This document shows, one piece after another, positions 7,870 to 13,677 of a stretch of DNA of 13,677 nt. The notes beneath the pieces are model-generated. The model was given only the letters and a program-made list of their open reading frames with translations. It made no database searches and was not told the origin of the DNA. The translations under genes and the position numbers were made by a program. How positions within the stretch are numbered: the first letter of the stretch is position 1; each line of letters opens with the position of its first letter. Source of the DNA: Verrucomicrobiota bacterium (lineage in GTDB: Bacteria > Verrucomicrobiota > Verrucomicrobiia > Chthoniobacterales > UBA10450); contig QHNB01000192.1 in the NCBI GenBank assembly GCA_003217965.1, positions 1 to 13,677 of the forward strand, in the 5' to 3' direction.

Positions 7870-7923
7870 GTAGGGGCGATTGAGCTCAATCGCCTCGGGC
7901 GGTTCGGTGAACCGCCCCTACCG
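7870..7923. repeat. Compound palindrome with two nested hairpins
   Basis: The outer arms GGTAGGGGCG (7870-7879) and CGCCCCTACC (7914-7923) pair perfectly. Inside them are a 20-base perfect palindrome centred on GAGCTC (7876-7895) and a 9-bp hairpin GGGCGGTTC-ggt-GAACCGCCC (7898-7918). The TAGGGGCG...CGCCCCTA ends resemble dispersed intergenic repeats I have seen in several bacterial phyla. No T-run follows, so a simple terminator is less likely than a REP/MITE-like repeat. Confidence 0.75.
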
Positions 7924-7999
7924 CCTTGAATGCGAATAGCGCCAACGATTACAGCAAAGCGCATTCGAAACGAAGTTGAGTAGACTCCGCATCATTCCG

Positions 8000-8096
8000 G
8001 CGAGGCAAATCGCATGAGATGTCTCGGCTCCGCTCGATCCGCCGAGGGACGGATTCGCCGTGGCGAACGCGACAAGAATCGCGTGCGTTGCCTCGC
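8000..8096. repeat. 97-bp imperfect inverted repeat with internal hairpins
   Basis: The arm GCGAGGCAAATCGCA (8000-8014) matches the inverse complement of TGCGTTGCCTCGC (8084-8096) apart from a two-base gap. Inside are TCGGC/GCCGA, TTCGCC-gt-GGCGAA (8054-8067) and CGCGA/TCGCG stems. The whole could fold as a branched structure. A REP-like element or a structured RNA are both possible; the sequence alone does not decide. Confidence 0.4.
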
Positions 8097-8202
8097 ATTC
8101 TATCGTGAGAACATGAAGCTGAAGCGGTCGGCAGGAAATAATTGGAGGTTCGGCTTCCAGCCTGACTCGGCCATCAACCTTCCAGGGGTTGATGCAAAAC
8201 CG

Positions 8203-8220
8203 GGCTGAAAGATTTCAGCC
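8203..8220 (-). terminator. Terminator-like hairpin after the mutase gene
   Basis: On the minus strand the sequence reads GGCTGAAA-tc-TTTCAGCC, a fully complementary hairpin about 20 bases after the mutase stop. It is followed by CGGTTTT. The T-run is short, so this is a weak candidate for ending the universal stress protein–mutase operon. Confidence 0.4.
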
Positions 8221-8238
8221 AGGGACGGCTGACTTTTT

Positions 8239-10062
8239 TCAAACCATCGGACGAAAACGTCCGACGATTTCTTGTAATCGACTCGTAATTTGGCCGAGCG
8301 AACAAACCTCGGCCGCCTCGAGTAAAGCTGGAAATGAGTTTTCTCCGCGCTCGACGACCTTACCGAGTTTTTGCAGAGCTCGTTTTGCCTTCTCGGCATT
8401 CTTTTTTTTGAATTTAGCCAAGCGGTTGACTTGCAGTTGCTGCTTCGCCCTCGGGGTGCGCACGAGCTCGATCTCAGGCATCTCATCGGCACCATCGCGG
8501 TATCGGTTCAAACCTACGATTGGGCGGGTTCCGTCGTAAATTTGCCGCTCATAACGATGAGCCGCATTTTGAATCTGACTGCGCTGGTACCGATTCTCGA
8601 CGGCTGCCAGGACCCCGCCAAGTTCCTCGATCTGGTGGAATTCATCGAGGATCGCCTTTTCGACCGCCCGCTCGACTGCCTTCATCCCCGGCGAGCCGCT
8701 CAGCATATTCATCGTGTGTTTAAAAATACCCGATTCTTCCAGCAGAATCGCCTGACCGTGTGCGGCAAGGCGAATCCATTCTTCGCTGGGCGTGGTGAAC
8801 GGCTCATCAGCGCTGTTCGAGTGACATGAATTAGTGCCGTTCATGTAGGCCAGCATCAACTCCGCCGCGGTGCGGGTGAGATTGTTTTTGAACTCGGCTG
8901 CAATAAGCGAGCGTCCGCTCGTTTGCGTGTGCAATTTGAACATCTGCCCGCGCGAATTCGCCCCAAATACATCGCGCATACCGATGGCCCAGATTTTCCG
9001 CGAGACGCGTGCGAGTGCGACGTATTCTACATCGAGTCCGCAATCGAGAAAGAATGAGAGCCGCGGCGCAAATTGATCAACCGGAATACCACGCGCCGCG
9101 AGCATCTCGGCATAGGCGAAACCGTTCGAGAGCGTGTAGGCCGCCTGCTGCACTGGGGTCGCGCCGGCTTCGCCGATATGATAGCCGCTGATCGAGACCG
9201 GGTACCAACGCGGCATTTCGCGCGTAGTCCATTCGATCATGTCGCAGAGAAAGCGAAGCGAAGCCTCTGTCGGGAAAATGGTTTCGTTCTGGGCCTGAAC
9301 CTCTTTGAAAATATCGGCCTGAATCGTGCCGCGCAGTTTCGGGACGACACTCGGGCCAAACCGGCGCTTTGCCGCGGCAATATACATCGCCATGATAATT
9401 GGAGCCGGTCCACTGATTGTCATTGAGGCCGAGAAATCCGGGGAGCCCAGCTCAAATCCGTCATAGAGCCGCACCATGTCTTCGACTGTGTCAACCGCGA
9501 CCCCTCCTTCTCCAATCTTTCCGAACACGCCATCGGCGTCGGAATCGATGCCGTAAAGGGTTGGCCCATCGAAGGCGGTACTCAGACGTTTGGAGCGTTG
9601 GTGCGCGCTCAAAAAATGGAAACGCTTGTTCGTGTCCTCAGCCAGCATGAGGCCGGAAAACAATCGCGTTGGTTCTTCAGGAGGACGGGCAGCATTCTTC
9701 TGTCCCTGTGACCCATTCGGAGATTTCTTGTTGCCGTAGCTGCCATCTTCGATCCCGACTCGTTCCAGCGGCTCGAGATACATTTCTTGGTAGGCGCCGT
9801 TCAAAAACGGAAACTCGCCCGGTAATCCCTCACCGAATAAATAGCGCGCGATCTCGCCCGGCTCATCGATTTCGGGCAATGCCATTCGCGGCAGCGGCAA
9901 TCCGGTTGGTGCATGTGAAATTGGAATGCCAGCCTTCGTCTTCTGCCATCGCTCGCTCAATTCGCGTCCGAATTTTTCATCCGAGCGCGCGCGCTTAACT
10001 TGTTCGAGGACAAACTGCCCATGCTTCTCAACCGCCTCAACTACTTGCCCCAGTTTGCTCAT
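8239..10062 (-). CDS. icmA: Adenosylcobalamin-dependent acyl-CoA mutase catalytic subunit, isobutyryl-CoA mutase type (C-terminal part of a split IcmF)
   Basis: This 607-residue protein has the substrate-binding TIM-barrel domain of B12-dependent acyl-CoA mutases and no cobalamin domain of its own. Key segments are PTRLFSG (131-137), NKRFHFLSAHQRSKRLSTAFD, SMTISGPAP, GTIQADIFKE, and SGYHIGEAGA with the His (H295) that matches the conserved active-site His of methylmalonyl-CoA mutase. By eye alignment, Phe135 and Gln258 occupy the positions of Tyr89 and Arg207 of methylmalonyl-CoA mutase. Phe/Gln is the pattern of isobutyryl-CoA mutase, so isobutyryl-CoA/butyryl-CoA interconversion is predicted. 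Residues 106-130 are a polar low-complexity insert. The C-terminus after about residue 535 is basic and helical. The ATG overlaps the upstream stop as ATGA, with GAGGA in front, so translation is coupled to the cobalamin/GTPase partner. Confidence 0.9.
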   Translation of the reverse strand: MSKLGQVVEAVEKHGQFVLEQVKRARSDEKFGRELSERWQKTKAGIPISHAPTGLPLPRMALPEIDEPGEIARYLFGEGLPGEFPFLNGAYQEMYLEPLERVGIEDGSYGNKKSPNGSQGQKNAARPPEEPTRLFSGLMLAEDTNKRFHFLSAHQRSKRLSTAFDGPTLYGIDSDADGVFGKIGEGGVAVDTVEDMVRLYDGFELGSPDFSASMTISGPAPIIMAMYIAAAKRRFGPSVVPKLRGTIQADIFKEVQAQNETIFPTEASLRFLCDMIEWTTREMPRWYPVSISGYHIGEAGATPVQQAAYTLSNGFAYAEMLAARGIPVDQFAPRLSFFLDCGLDVEYVALARVSRKIWAIGMRDVFGANSRGQMFKLHTQTSGRSLIAAEFKNNLTRTAAELMLAYMNGTNSCHSNSADEPFTTPSEEWIRLAAHGQAILLEESGIFKHTMNMLSGSPGMKAVERAVEKAILDEFHQIEELGGVLAAVENRYQRSQIQNAAHRYERQIYDGTRPIVGLNRYRDGADEMPEIELVRTPRAKQQLQVNRLAKFKKKNAEKAKRALQKLGKVVERGENSFPALLEAAEVCSLGQITSRLQEIVGRFRPMV

Positions 10063-11276
10063 CGTGTCCTCGTTTTCATGGTCGCGGCTCTTTGGCGTTC
10101 ACTCGTTTGATTGCGTCGATCCGACACGCCGGCCGTAGAATCTTGCATAATCAAATCGTAAAGCATGTCGACTCCATGATCGCGATGTCGTTTGGCTACC
10201 GTAGCTACAATCTGCTGGCGGTATTTGTTTTGGGCGAGTCGGTGTTCGATTTCCAAAAGCGCCGCTTTCGCCCGCTCGAGATCGGTTTTATTGACGACCA
10301 CGATATCAGCCACATCTAACATCACGATTTTCTGCAACTGCAATCGGGCGCCGTAGTCCGGATTCATTACCAAGACTGTTTGATCGACCAGCGTGCTCCG
10401 GAACGGCAGTGCCTCCTGCCCTGTCCCGACCGTCTCAATCATGACATAGTCGAAATCGGAATGAGCGAGCAGGTCGAGGCAGCCTTCGGTTGCGGGCGAC
10501 AGACCGCCGGATTGGCCGCGCGTCGCCATGCTCCGCATAAAGACGCGGTCATTCTGCGAGTTAATCATGGTAGCACGATCGCCCAGCAAAGCGCCTTCTC
10601 CGACAACACTCGGATCGTGCGACAGTATCGCGATCCGCGCCTTCGGACTGCGTTGGAGAAAGCGCAAGACGAGTTCATCAATCAGTGTCGTCTTGCCCGC
10701 GCCGCCTGGCCCGGTAAAGCCAAGCACACGCGCCCGCTTCGAGTTTCGCTCGGGACCAAACCGCCGAGTTGATCCCGCATTTCGCCGGCGTCTTCGCTGG
10801 GCAAACGAGTCTTCGATCGCGGTCAATTTCCGGGCGAGAGCGATATCGCCCTCGACCTTCGCCACTTGTGTTCGCCTCTTCCCGTAATGTTGACGGACGT
10901 ACTCAACCATGTCGGCCAGAGAAGTGCCGGCAAAAAAAATCTGATCAACGCCTTTGCGCTTCATCACCGTGGCATCATCCTGCGTAATCGTTCCACCGCC
11001 GCCGCCAAAAACGGCGATATCGCTGGCGCCGCGCTTGCCCAACTGTCGGACGACCTCGGCAAAAAATTCGACGTGTCCGCCGTTGTAGCTCGAGATGCCG
11101 ATCGCGGCCACGTCCTCTTGGATAGCCGCGCGGACGATGTCACCGACATAACGATGGAAACCCAGGTAGACCACTTCGATCCCATGCCGAATGAATTCCA
11201 GATTGATCGTGTTAATCGCGCTATCATGGCCGTCGCAAATCGGAACCGCCGTCAGCACGCGAATTGGTGAACTCAT
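10059..11276 (-). CDS. Cobalamin-binding domain fused to MeaB/MeaI-type G-protein chaperone (N-terminal part of a split IcmF)
   Basis: This 405-residue protein has two domains. Residues 1-135 form a B12-binding domain: DGHD (15-18) supplies the cobalt-ligating His17, followed by GISSYNGGHVEFF and the GGGGGTI loop (91-97), as in IcmF. After a basic linker (about 155-182, run of Arg) comes a P-loop GTPase of the MeaB/ArgK/MeaI group with GPGGAGKT (189-196), SHDPSVVGEGALLGDR, RGQSGGLS, ETVGTGQ (281-287) and the base-recognition NKTD (329-332). In IcmF these domains precede the mutase domain in one chain. Here the chain stops in the inter-domain linker, and the mutase begins in the -1 frame through ATGA. 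The GTPase is expected to gate cofactor loading and rescue of the mutase. The universal stress protein gene ends 46 bp upstream. Confidence 0.9.
   Translation of the reverse strand: MSSPIRVLTAVPICDGHDSAINTINLEFIRHGIEVVYLGFHRYVGDIVRAAIQEDVAAIGISSYNGGHVEFFAEVVRQLGKRGASDIAVFGGGGGTITQDDATVMKRKGVDQIFFAGTSLADMVEYVRQHYGKRRTQVAKVEGDIALARKLTAIEDSFAQRRRRRNAGSTRRFGPERNSKRARVLGFTGPGGAGKTTLIDELVLRFLQRSPKARIAILSHDPSVVGEGALLGDRATMINSQNDRVFMRSMATRGQSGGLSPATEGCLDLLAHSDFDYVMIETVGTGQEALPFRSTLVDQTVLVMNPDYGARLQLQKIVMLDVADIVVVNKTDLERAKAALLEIEHRLAQNKYRQQIVATVAKRHRDHGVDMLYDLIMQDSTAGVSDRRNQTSERQRAATMKTRTR
10067..10071 (-). promoter_or_regulatory. Ribosome binding site for the mutase subunit
   Basis: On the minus strand GAGGA lies five bases before the mutase ATG, inside the last codons of the cobalamin/GTPase gene. 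It is one of the few good Shine-Dalgarno matches in the window. It argues that the ATGA junction is a genuine restart rather than a recent frameshift in a fused gene. Confidence 0.6.
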
Positions 11277-11322
11277 TGACCCAAAAGACTAACGGCAATC
11301 GGTCATCCAGCAACGCCGGCAA

Positions 11323-12129
11323 TTACCGGATGACCCAGAGATTGCAGGGAATGACATCGGTAAGCCATTCCAGGTTGGGCGGCAATTGTCCCTCGTTTTT
11401 TTTAGAATCAAGCGGGAGGACCAGCAGATCGGCCTCGACCGACTTGACAAAATCGGCCGCGACAAACCCCGTATTTCCGCGAATACACCGGACCTCGGTT
11501 GGGACTTCGATGTCACCGAGAGCAAGAACGAATTGCTCGAGTTTGACCTCTTCATCGGAGTCGTCCGACCTGCGTCTACTCTTTGCGGCGCGAGCTTCAT
11601 CGAACGTCGTTATCACGCGGATGACGTAAACGCGCTCCGATTTCTCGAGCGCGGCAAAATACAAGGTCAGTCGCAATGCTTGGGCGGCATGGTCTGAGTA
11701 CTCGGCGATAAAAACAAATTTGCGCAGCGGTTTCGGCTCCCGCTGCGGGCTTGTAAAAAGCATAACCGAGTTGCGTCCCTCCCGCAGTAAACGACGGGCT
11801 ACGTTTCCCAGAAACGGATGAAGAACAATCTCTTTCTCGAGCGCCCCGGCAATAACTAGGTCGATGCCGTGCCTCTCAATCGCGCGAAGAATCCCGGCAG
11901 CGGGATCGCCCTGTTCGTAGTGAATAGCGGAGTTTTCCGGCAGCGAAAGCCGCTTCAGGGCGGCCCTGAATTTTTCAGCTACTTCGACTGTTTTGTCGCC
12001 GACATAAATCAGGCTCAACTCTGACCCAAACCGATCCCGGACGCGTTTAGCCTCGGAGAGCACTTGGTCGAATCGCGGAGAGAAGGTGCTCGCGACCGCG
12101 ATCGTGAGGTAAGGAGAAGGATCGGCCAT
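11323..12129 (-). CDS. Tandem universal stress protein (UspA) domains
   Basis: This 268-residue protein has two UspA-like halves, about 1-128 and 135-268, each with the alternating strand/helix pattern and a C-terminal strand (SVMLF, NLWVIR). UspA domains are small cytoplasmic alpha/beta folds, many of which bind ATP or form stress-related dimers. The usual ATP motif G-2x-G-9x-G-S/T is degenerate. In the first half its spacing is kept as G95-2x-E98-9x-G108-N109, so the second Gly and the Ser/Thr are lost. The second half ends in LPLDSKKNEGQLPPNLEWL, without the motif. ATP binding is therefore doubtful. It precedes the split mutase genes on the same strand with a 46-bp gap and may lead that operon. 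It diverges from coaD across about 106 bp. Confidence 0.82.
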   Translation of the reverse strand: MADPSPYLTIAVASTFSPRFDQVLSEAKRVRDRFGSELSLIYVGDKTVEVAEKFRAALKRLSLPENSAIHYEQGDPAAGILRAIERHGIDLVIAGALEKEIVLHPFLGNVARRLLREGRNSVMLFTSPQREPKPLRKFVFIAEYSDHAAQALRLTLYFAALEKSERVYVIRVITTFDEARAAKSRRRSDDSDEEVKLEQFVLALGDIEVPTEVRCIRGNTGFVAADFVKSVEADLLVLPLDSKKNEGQLPPNLEWLTDVIPCNLWVIR

Positions 12130-12235
12130 TCGCTTTCAATAGTTTCGGATGCTGCGATTTTTAGGCAAATCGCACTCCATTGCCCGCGTGGTTTGGAACT
12201 TTTCAAACGGAACTCCCTCTGCGAATGGTTCCGCC

Positions 12236-12712
12236 ATGCGACGGGCAATTTATCCTGGCAGTTTTGATCCGGTCACAAATGGTCACATCGATGTCATCGA
12301 GCGGGCACGGAAGCTTTTCGACGAAGTCGTTGTGGCCGTAGCGGTCAACGATCAGAAGCAGCCAATGTTTGCTCTCGATGAGCGATTGGCAATGCTGCGC
12401 AAGGCGATCACGATTGAGGGGGTACGGGTAGCACCGATGACCGGATTGCTGGTTGAATTTGCTGCCGCAGAAAACGCTCACGCCGTCATCCGCGGATTGC
12501 GGGCGATTTCGGATTTTGAGTTCGAATTCCAAATGGCGCTGATGAATCGGAAGCTCGATGAAAAAATCGAAACAATTTTTCTGATGCCGAAGGAGGAATA
12601 CACTTATCTGAGCTCCCGGATTGTGAAAGAAATCGCACAACTCGGGGGCAACGTTTCTGCCTTTGTTCCGCGTCCAGTCGCCGAAGCGCTCGCGAAAAAA
12701 CTGAAGAGATGA
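12236..12712 (+). CDS. coaD: Phosphopantetheine adenylyltransferase
   Basis: This enzyme transfers AMP from ATP to 4'-phosphopantetheine to make dephospho-CoA, the penultimate step of CoA synthesis. The 158-residue length matches E. coli CoaD (159). The nucleotidyltransferase motifs are YPGSFDPVTNGH (6-17, with the T/HxGH-type TNGH at 14-17), RGLRAISDFEFEFQMALMNRKL (87 onward), and YLSSRIVKEIAQLGG (124-138). The ATG at 12236 starts MRRAIYPGSFDP, exactly the family N-terminus. An upstream in-frame ATG at 12149 would add 29 unrelated residues and is rejected. No strong Shine-Dalgarno sequence precedes it. It overlaps yceD by ATGA and heads the coaD–yceD–rpmF–plsX series. CoA supply fits the acyl-CoA theme of the window, but this linkage is common housekeeping synteny. 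Confidence 0.95.
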   Translation: MRRAIYPGSFDPVTNGHIDVIERARKLFDEVVVAVAVNDQKQPMFALDERLAMLRKAITIEGVRVAPMTGLLVEFAAAENAHAVIRGLRAISDFEFEFQMALMNRKLDEKIETIFLMPKEEYTYLSSRIVKEIAQLGGNVSAFVPRPVAEALAKKLKR

Positions 12713-13173
12713 AGATTCATTTGAAGCAAATCCCGCCCGACGGATTACATCTTGAGGGAGAGGAAAGTTGTCCGCTCAATGAGCTAGCCGGCCAGGACAT
12801 CCGGTGCGTCGGCCCACTCCGCTACAACCTTGATTTGGGCATTTCGGACGGCGCGCTTTGGGCGAATGGGACGATTGCCCAAACTGTGGAATTGCGGTGC
12901 GTCGCCTGTCTGGAAAAATTTGAGCACGAAATCCGCGTCCCGGCATTCGCATTTCACACCGAATTGCATGGACCGGAGACTGTCGACATTACGCCGTTTA
13001 TGCGGGAAGACATTTTACTGAACTTGCCGCCCTATCCGCACTGCGACCGCGACGGTGGCCGTGTTTGTAAAGGAGCGAAGGTAACGAAGTCCGATGCCGT
13101 TTCGGAGTCTGCGGACGTCGGAAAACGGGAGCATGACTGGGGCGCGCTCGATCGCTTAAAGTTGCGGAAATAA
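12709..13173 (+). CDS. yceD: YceD/DUF177 family, 23S rRNA accumulation protein
   Basis: This 154-residue DUF177 protein shows the family pattern: an NGTIAQTVELRCVACLEKFEHEI segment with C64 and C67, the acidic DITPFMREDILLNLPPYPHC region, and a C-terminal WGALDRLKL. C112 and C120 may pair with the first two cysteines as a metal site, although this is inference. In bacteria and plastids, relatives are needed for normal 23S rRNA accumulation, and the gene almost always precedes rpmF, as here. It overlaps the coaD stop by four bases (ATGA) with a weak AAGAG ahead, so the two are translationally coupled. A palindromic repeat separates it from rpmF. Confidence 0.88.
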   Translation: MKIHLKQIPPDGLHLEGEESCPLNELAGQDIRCVGPLRYNLDLGISDGALWANGTIAQTVELRCVACLEKFEHEIRVPAFAFHTELHGPETVDITPFMREDILLNLPPYPHCDRDGGRVCKGAKVTKSDAVSESADVGKREHDWGALDRLKLRK

Positions 13174-13174
13174 C

Positions 13175-13245
13175 GTAGCTGCTGCCGTCACTGGCGGCAG
13201 AATCTTGAACATCTTGCGTTCTGCCGCCGAGACGGCGGCCGCTAC
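13175..13245. repeat. REP-like palindromic element between yceD and rpmF (copy B)
   Basis: The left arm 13175-13200 and right arm 13221-13245 are near-perfect inverse complements around a 20-base loop. The left arm is 24/26 identical to that of the copy at 6052-6077, and the right arm is clearly related. It starts two bases after the yceD stop. A run of seven T follows at 13259-13265, but 13 bases beyond the hairpin, so terminator activity is uncertain. Confidence 0.85.
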
Positions 13246-13293
13246 AACGCGCAATTTGTTTTTTTAGCTTTCTCTGCTTTCGTAAGCGCTTCT

Positions 13294-13473
13294 ATGGGCG
13301 TCCCTAAACGTAAGACCTCGAAAATGCGACTGCGCACGCGTAAAGCCGCAAATTGCTGGCACGCACCTCAACTCGGGAAATGCGCCCAATGCGGCAGCAC
13401 GGTGCCTTCGCATACGGTTTGTCCCGCCTGCGGTTATTATCGGGGCCGGCAGGTGCTTAGTGTTGGCGCATAG
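13294..13473 (+). CDS. rpmF: Ribosomal protein bL32 (zinc-ribbon form)
   Basis: This 59-residue protein begins MGVPKRKTSKMRLRTRKAAN, the typical bL32 N-terminus. It carries two CxxC pairs (C30/C33 and C43/C46) that form the zinc ribbon of the C+ version. It is a component of the large ribosomal subunit. The gene follows yceD and precedes plsX, the standard arrangement. The ATG at 13294 has no Shine-Dalgarno sequence, and the spacer in front contains a palindromic repeat and a T-run. Length and sequence are normal for the family, so the gene appears intact. Confidence 0.95.
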   Translation: MGVPKRKTSKMRLRTRKAANCWHAPQLGKCAQCGSTVPSHTVCPACGYYRGRQVLSVGA

Positions 13474-13639
13474 GATTGTAAGCGCGGCTCCCAGCCCGCG
13501 ACGTTCTGCATCTTTACCGAACAACTCTCGTTAAGAAAAGAATCCCAGTTGAGATGCTGCGATAAGCTGGCCCGCAGCCCCGAGCTCGCTCTTTTTCGTT
13601 TTGCATTAGCTTCGTGATGATCGCAGACTTTCCGCTCTC

Positions 13640-13677
13640 ATGAAGATCGCGTTGGATGCGATGGGGGGAGATTTTGG
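13640..13677 (+). CDS. plsX: Phosphate acyltransferase PlsX, first codons only
   Basis: The last 38 bases encode MKIALDAMGGDF, the characteristic start of PlsX, which makes acyl-phosphate from acyl-ACP for phospholipid synthesis. The gene runs off the window. Its place 166 bp after rpmF matches the usual rpmF–plsX linkage. No Shine-Dalgarno sequence is seen, and the spacer shows no gene. Confidence 0.9.
   Translation, partial: MKIALDAMGGDF

Larger units (their letters stand above)
7826..8238. other. Gene-free, repeat-rich intergenic region between convergent transcription units
   Basis: I see no convincing gene in these 413 bases. An open frame of 64 codons at 8014-8208 on the plus strand has no recognisable family and is overlapped by inverted repeats. 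The stretch holds a double-hairpin palindrome (7870-7923), short inverted copies of GAATGCG/CGCATTC (7929-7935 with 7961-7967), a 97-bp inverted repeat (8000-8096), and a terminator-like hairpin (8203-8220). It lies between the 3' ends of the DUF1203 gene and the mutase gene. Confidence 0.7.

Noticed and set aside
8239..11276. Methylmalonyl-CoA mutase plus MeaB as the plain annotation
   Set aside because: Phe135 and Gln258 replace the carboxylate-binding Tyr and Arg, and the domain order (B12 domain then GTPase, with a separate mutase) corresponds to IcmF.
12149..12235. Longer N-terminus for coaD
   Set aside because: The family N-terminus begins at the ATG at 12236; the extra 29 residues are translated divergent promoter region.
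13175..13265. Intrinsic terminator between yceD and rpmF
   Set aside because: The T-run starts 13 bases after the hairpin, too far for a standard terminator, and the hairpin is a dispersed repeat also found inside a coding sequence.
13264..13524. 86-codon minus-strand frame
   Set aside because: It is antisense to rpmF, which is clearly real.

Overview
The window looks like a chromosomal segment of a free-living heterotrophic bacterium. The coaD–yceD–rpmF–plsX order, the weak or absent Shine-Dalgarno sequences at most starts, moderate-high GC, a tRNA without an encoded CCA end, and two families of GC-rich palindromic repeats fit a soil Verrucomicrobiota or Acidobacteriota-type genome. This taxonomic guess comes from general resemblance and has low to moderate confidence.

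Left edge (1-1200): an unrecognised open frame runs in from the window edge. A convergent small membrane-anchored protein of the DUF6717 type follows, then tRNA-Arg(UCU). Region 1198-5203 (minus strand): a methylcitrate-cycle cluster transcribed prpD, prpB, prpC, with a PaaI-type hotdog thioesterase last. Region 5278-7825 (plus strand, divergent from prpD): an AMP-forming short-chain acyl-CoA synthetase, then a DUF1203 protein that appears to lack a conserved internal stretch. Region 7826-8238 has no convincing gene and holds compound inverted repeats. Region 8239-12129 (minus strand): a universal stress protein, a cobalamin-binding/G-protein chaperone fusion, and an acyl-CoA mutase catalytic subunit. 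The last two overlap by ATGA and together equal the IcmF fusion enzyme split in two. Region 12236-13677 (plus strand): coaD, yceD (DUF177), rpmF and the first codons of plsX.

The metabolic theme is short and branched acyl-CoA use. The synthetase would activate propionate or a similar acid, and PrpC/PrpD/PrpB would oxidise propionyl-CoA to pyruvate and succinate. The split mutase carries Phe and Gln at the two substrate-specificity positions, which predicts isobutyryl-CoA/butyryl-CoA interconversion rather than methylmalonyl-CoA mutase activity. The locus would then pair the methylcitrate route with a B12-dependent route for valine-derived isobutyryl-CoA.

The most unusual observation is a palindromic element of about 66 bp lying in frame inside the acyl-CoA synthetase coding sequence. 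Its left arm is 24/26 identical to that of an intergenic copy about 7 kb away, before rpmF. It therefore appears to be a mobile or dispersed repeat that has been translated into 22 extra residues just before the nucleotide-binding loop.
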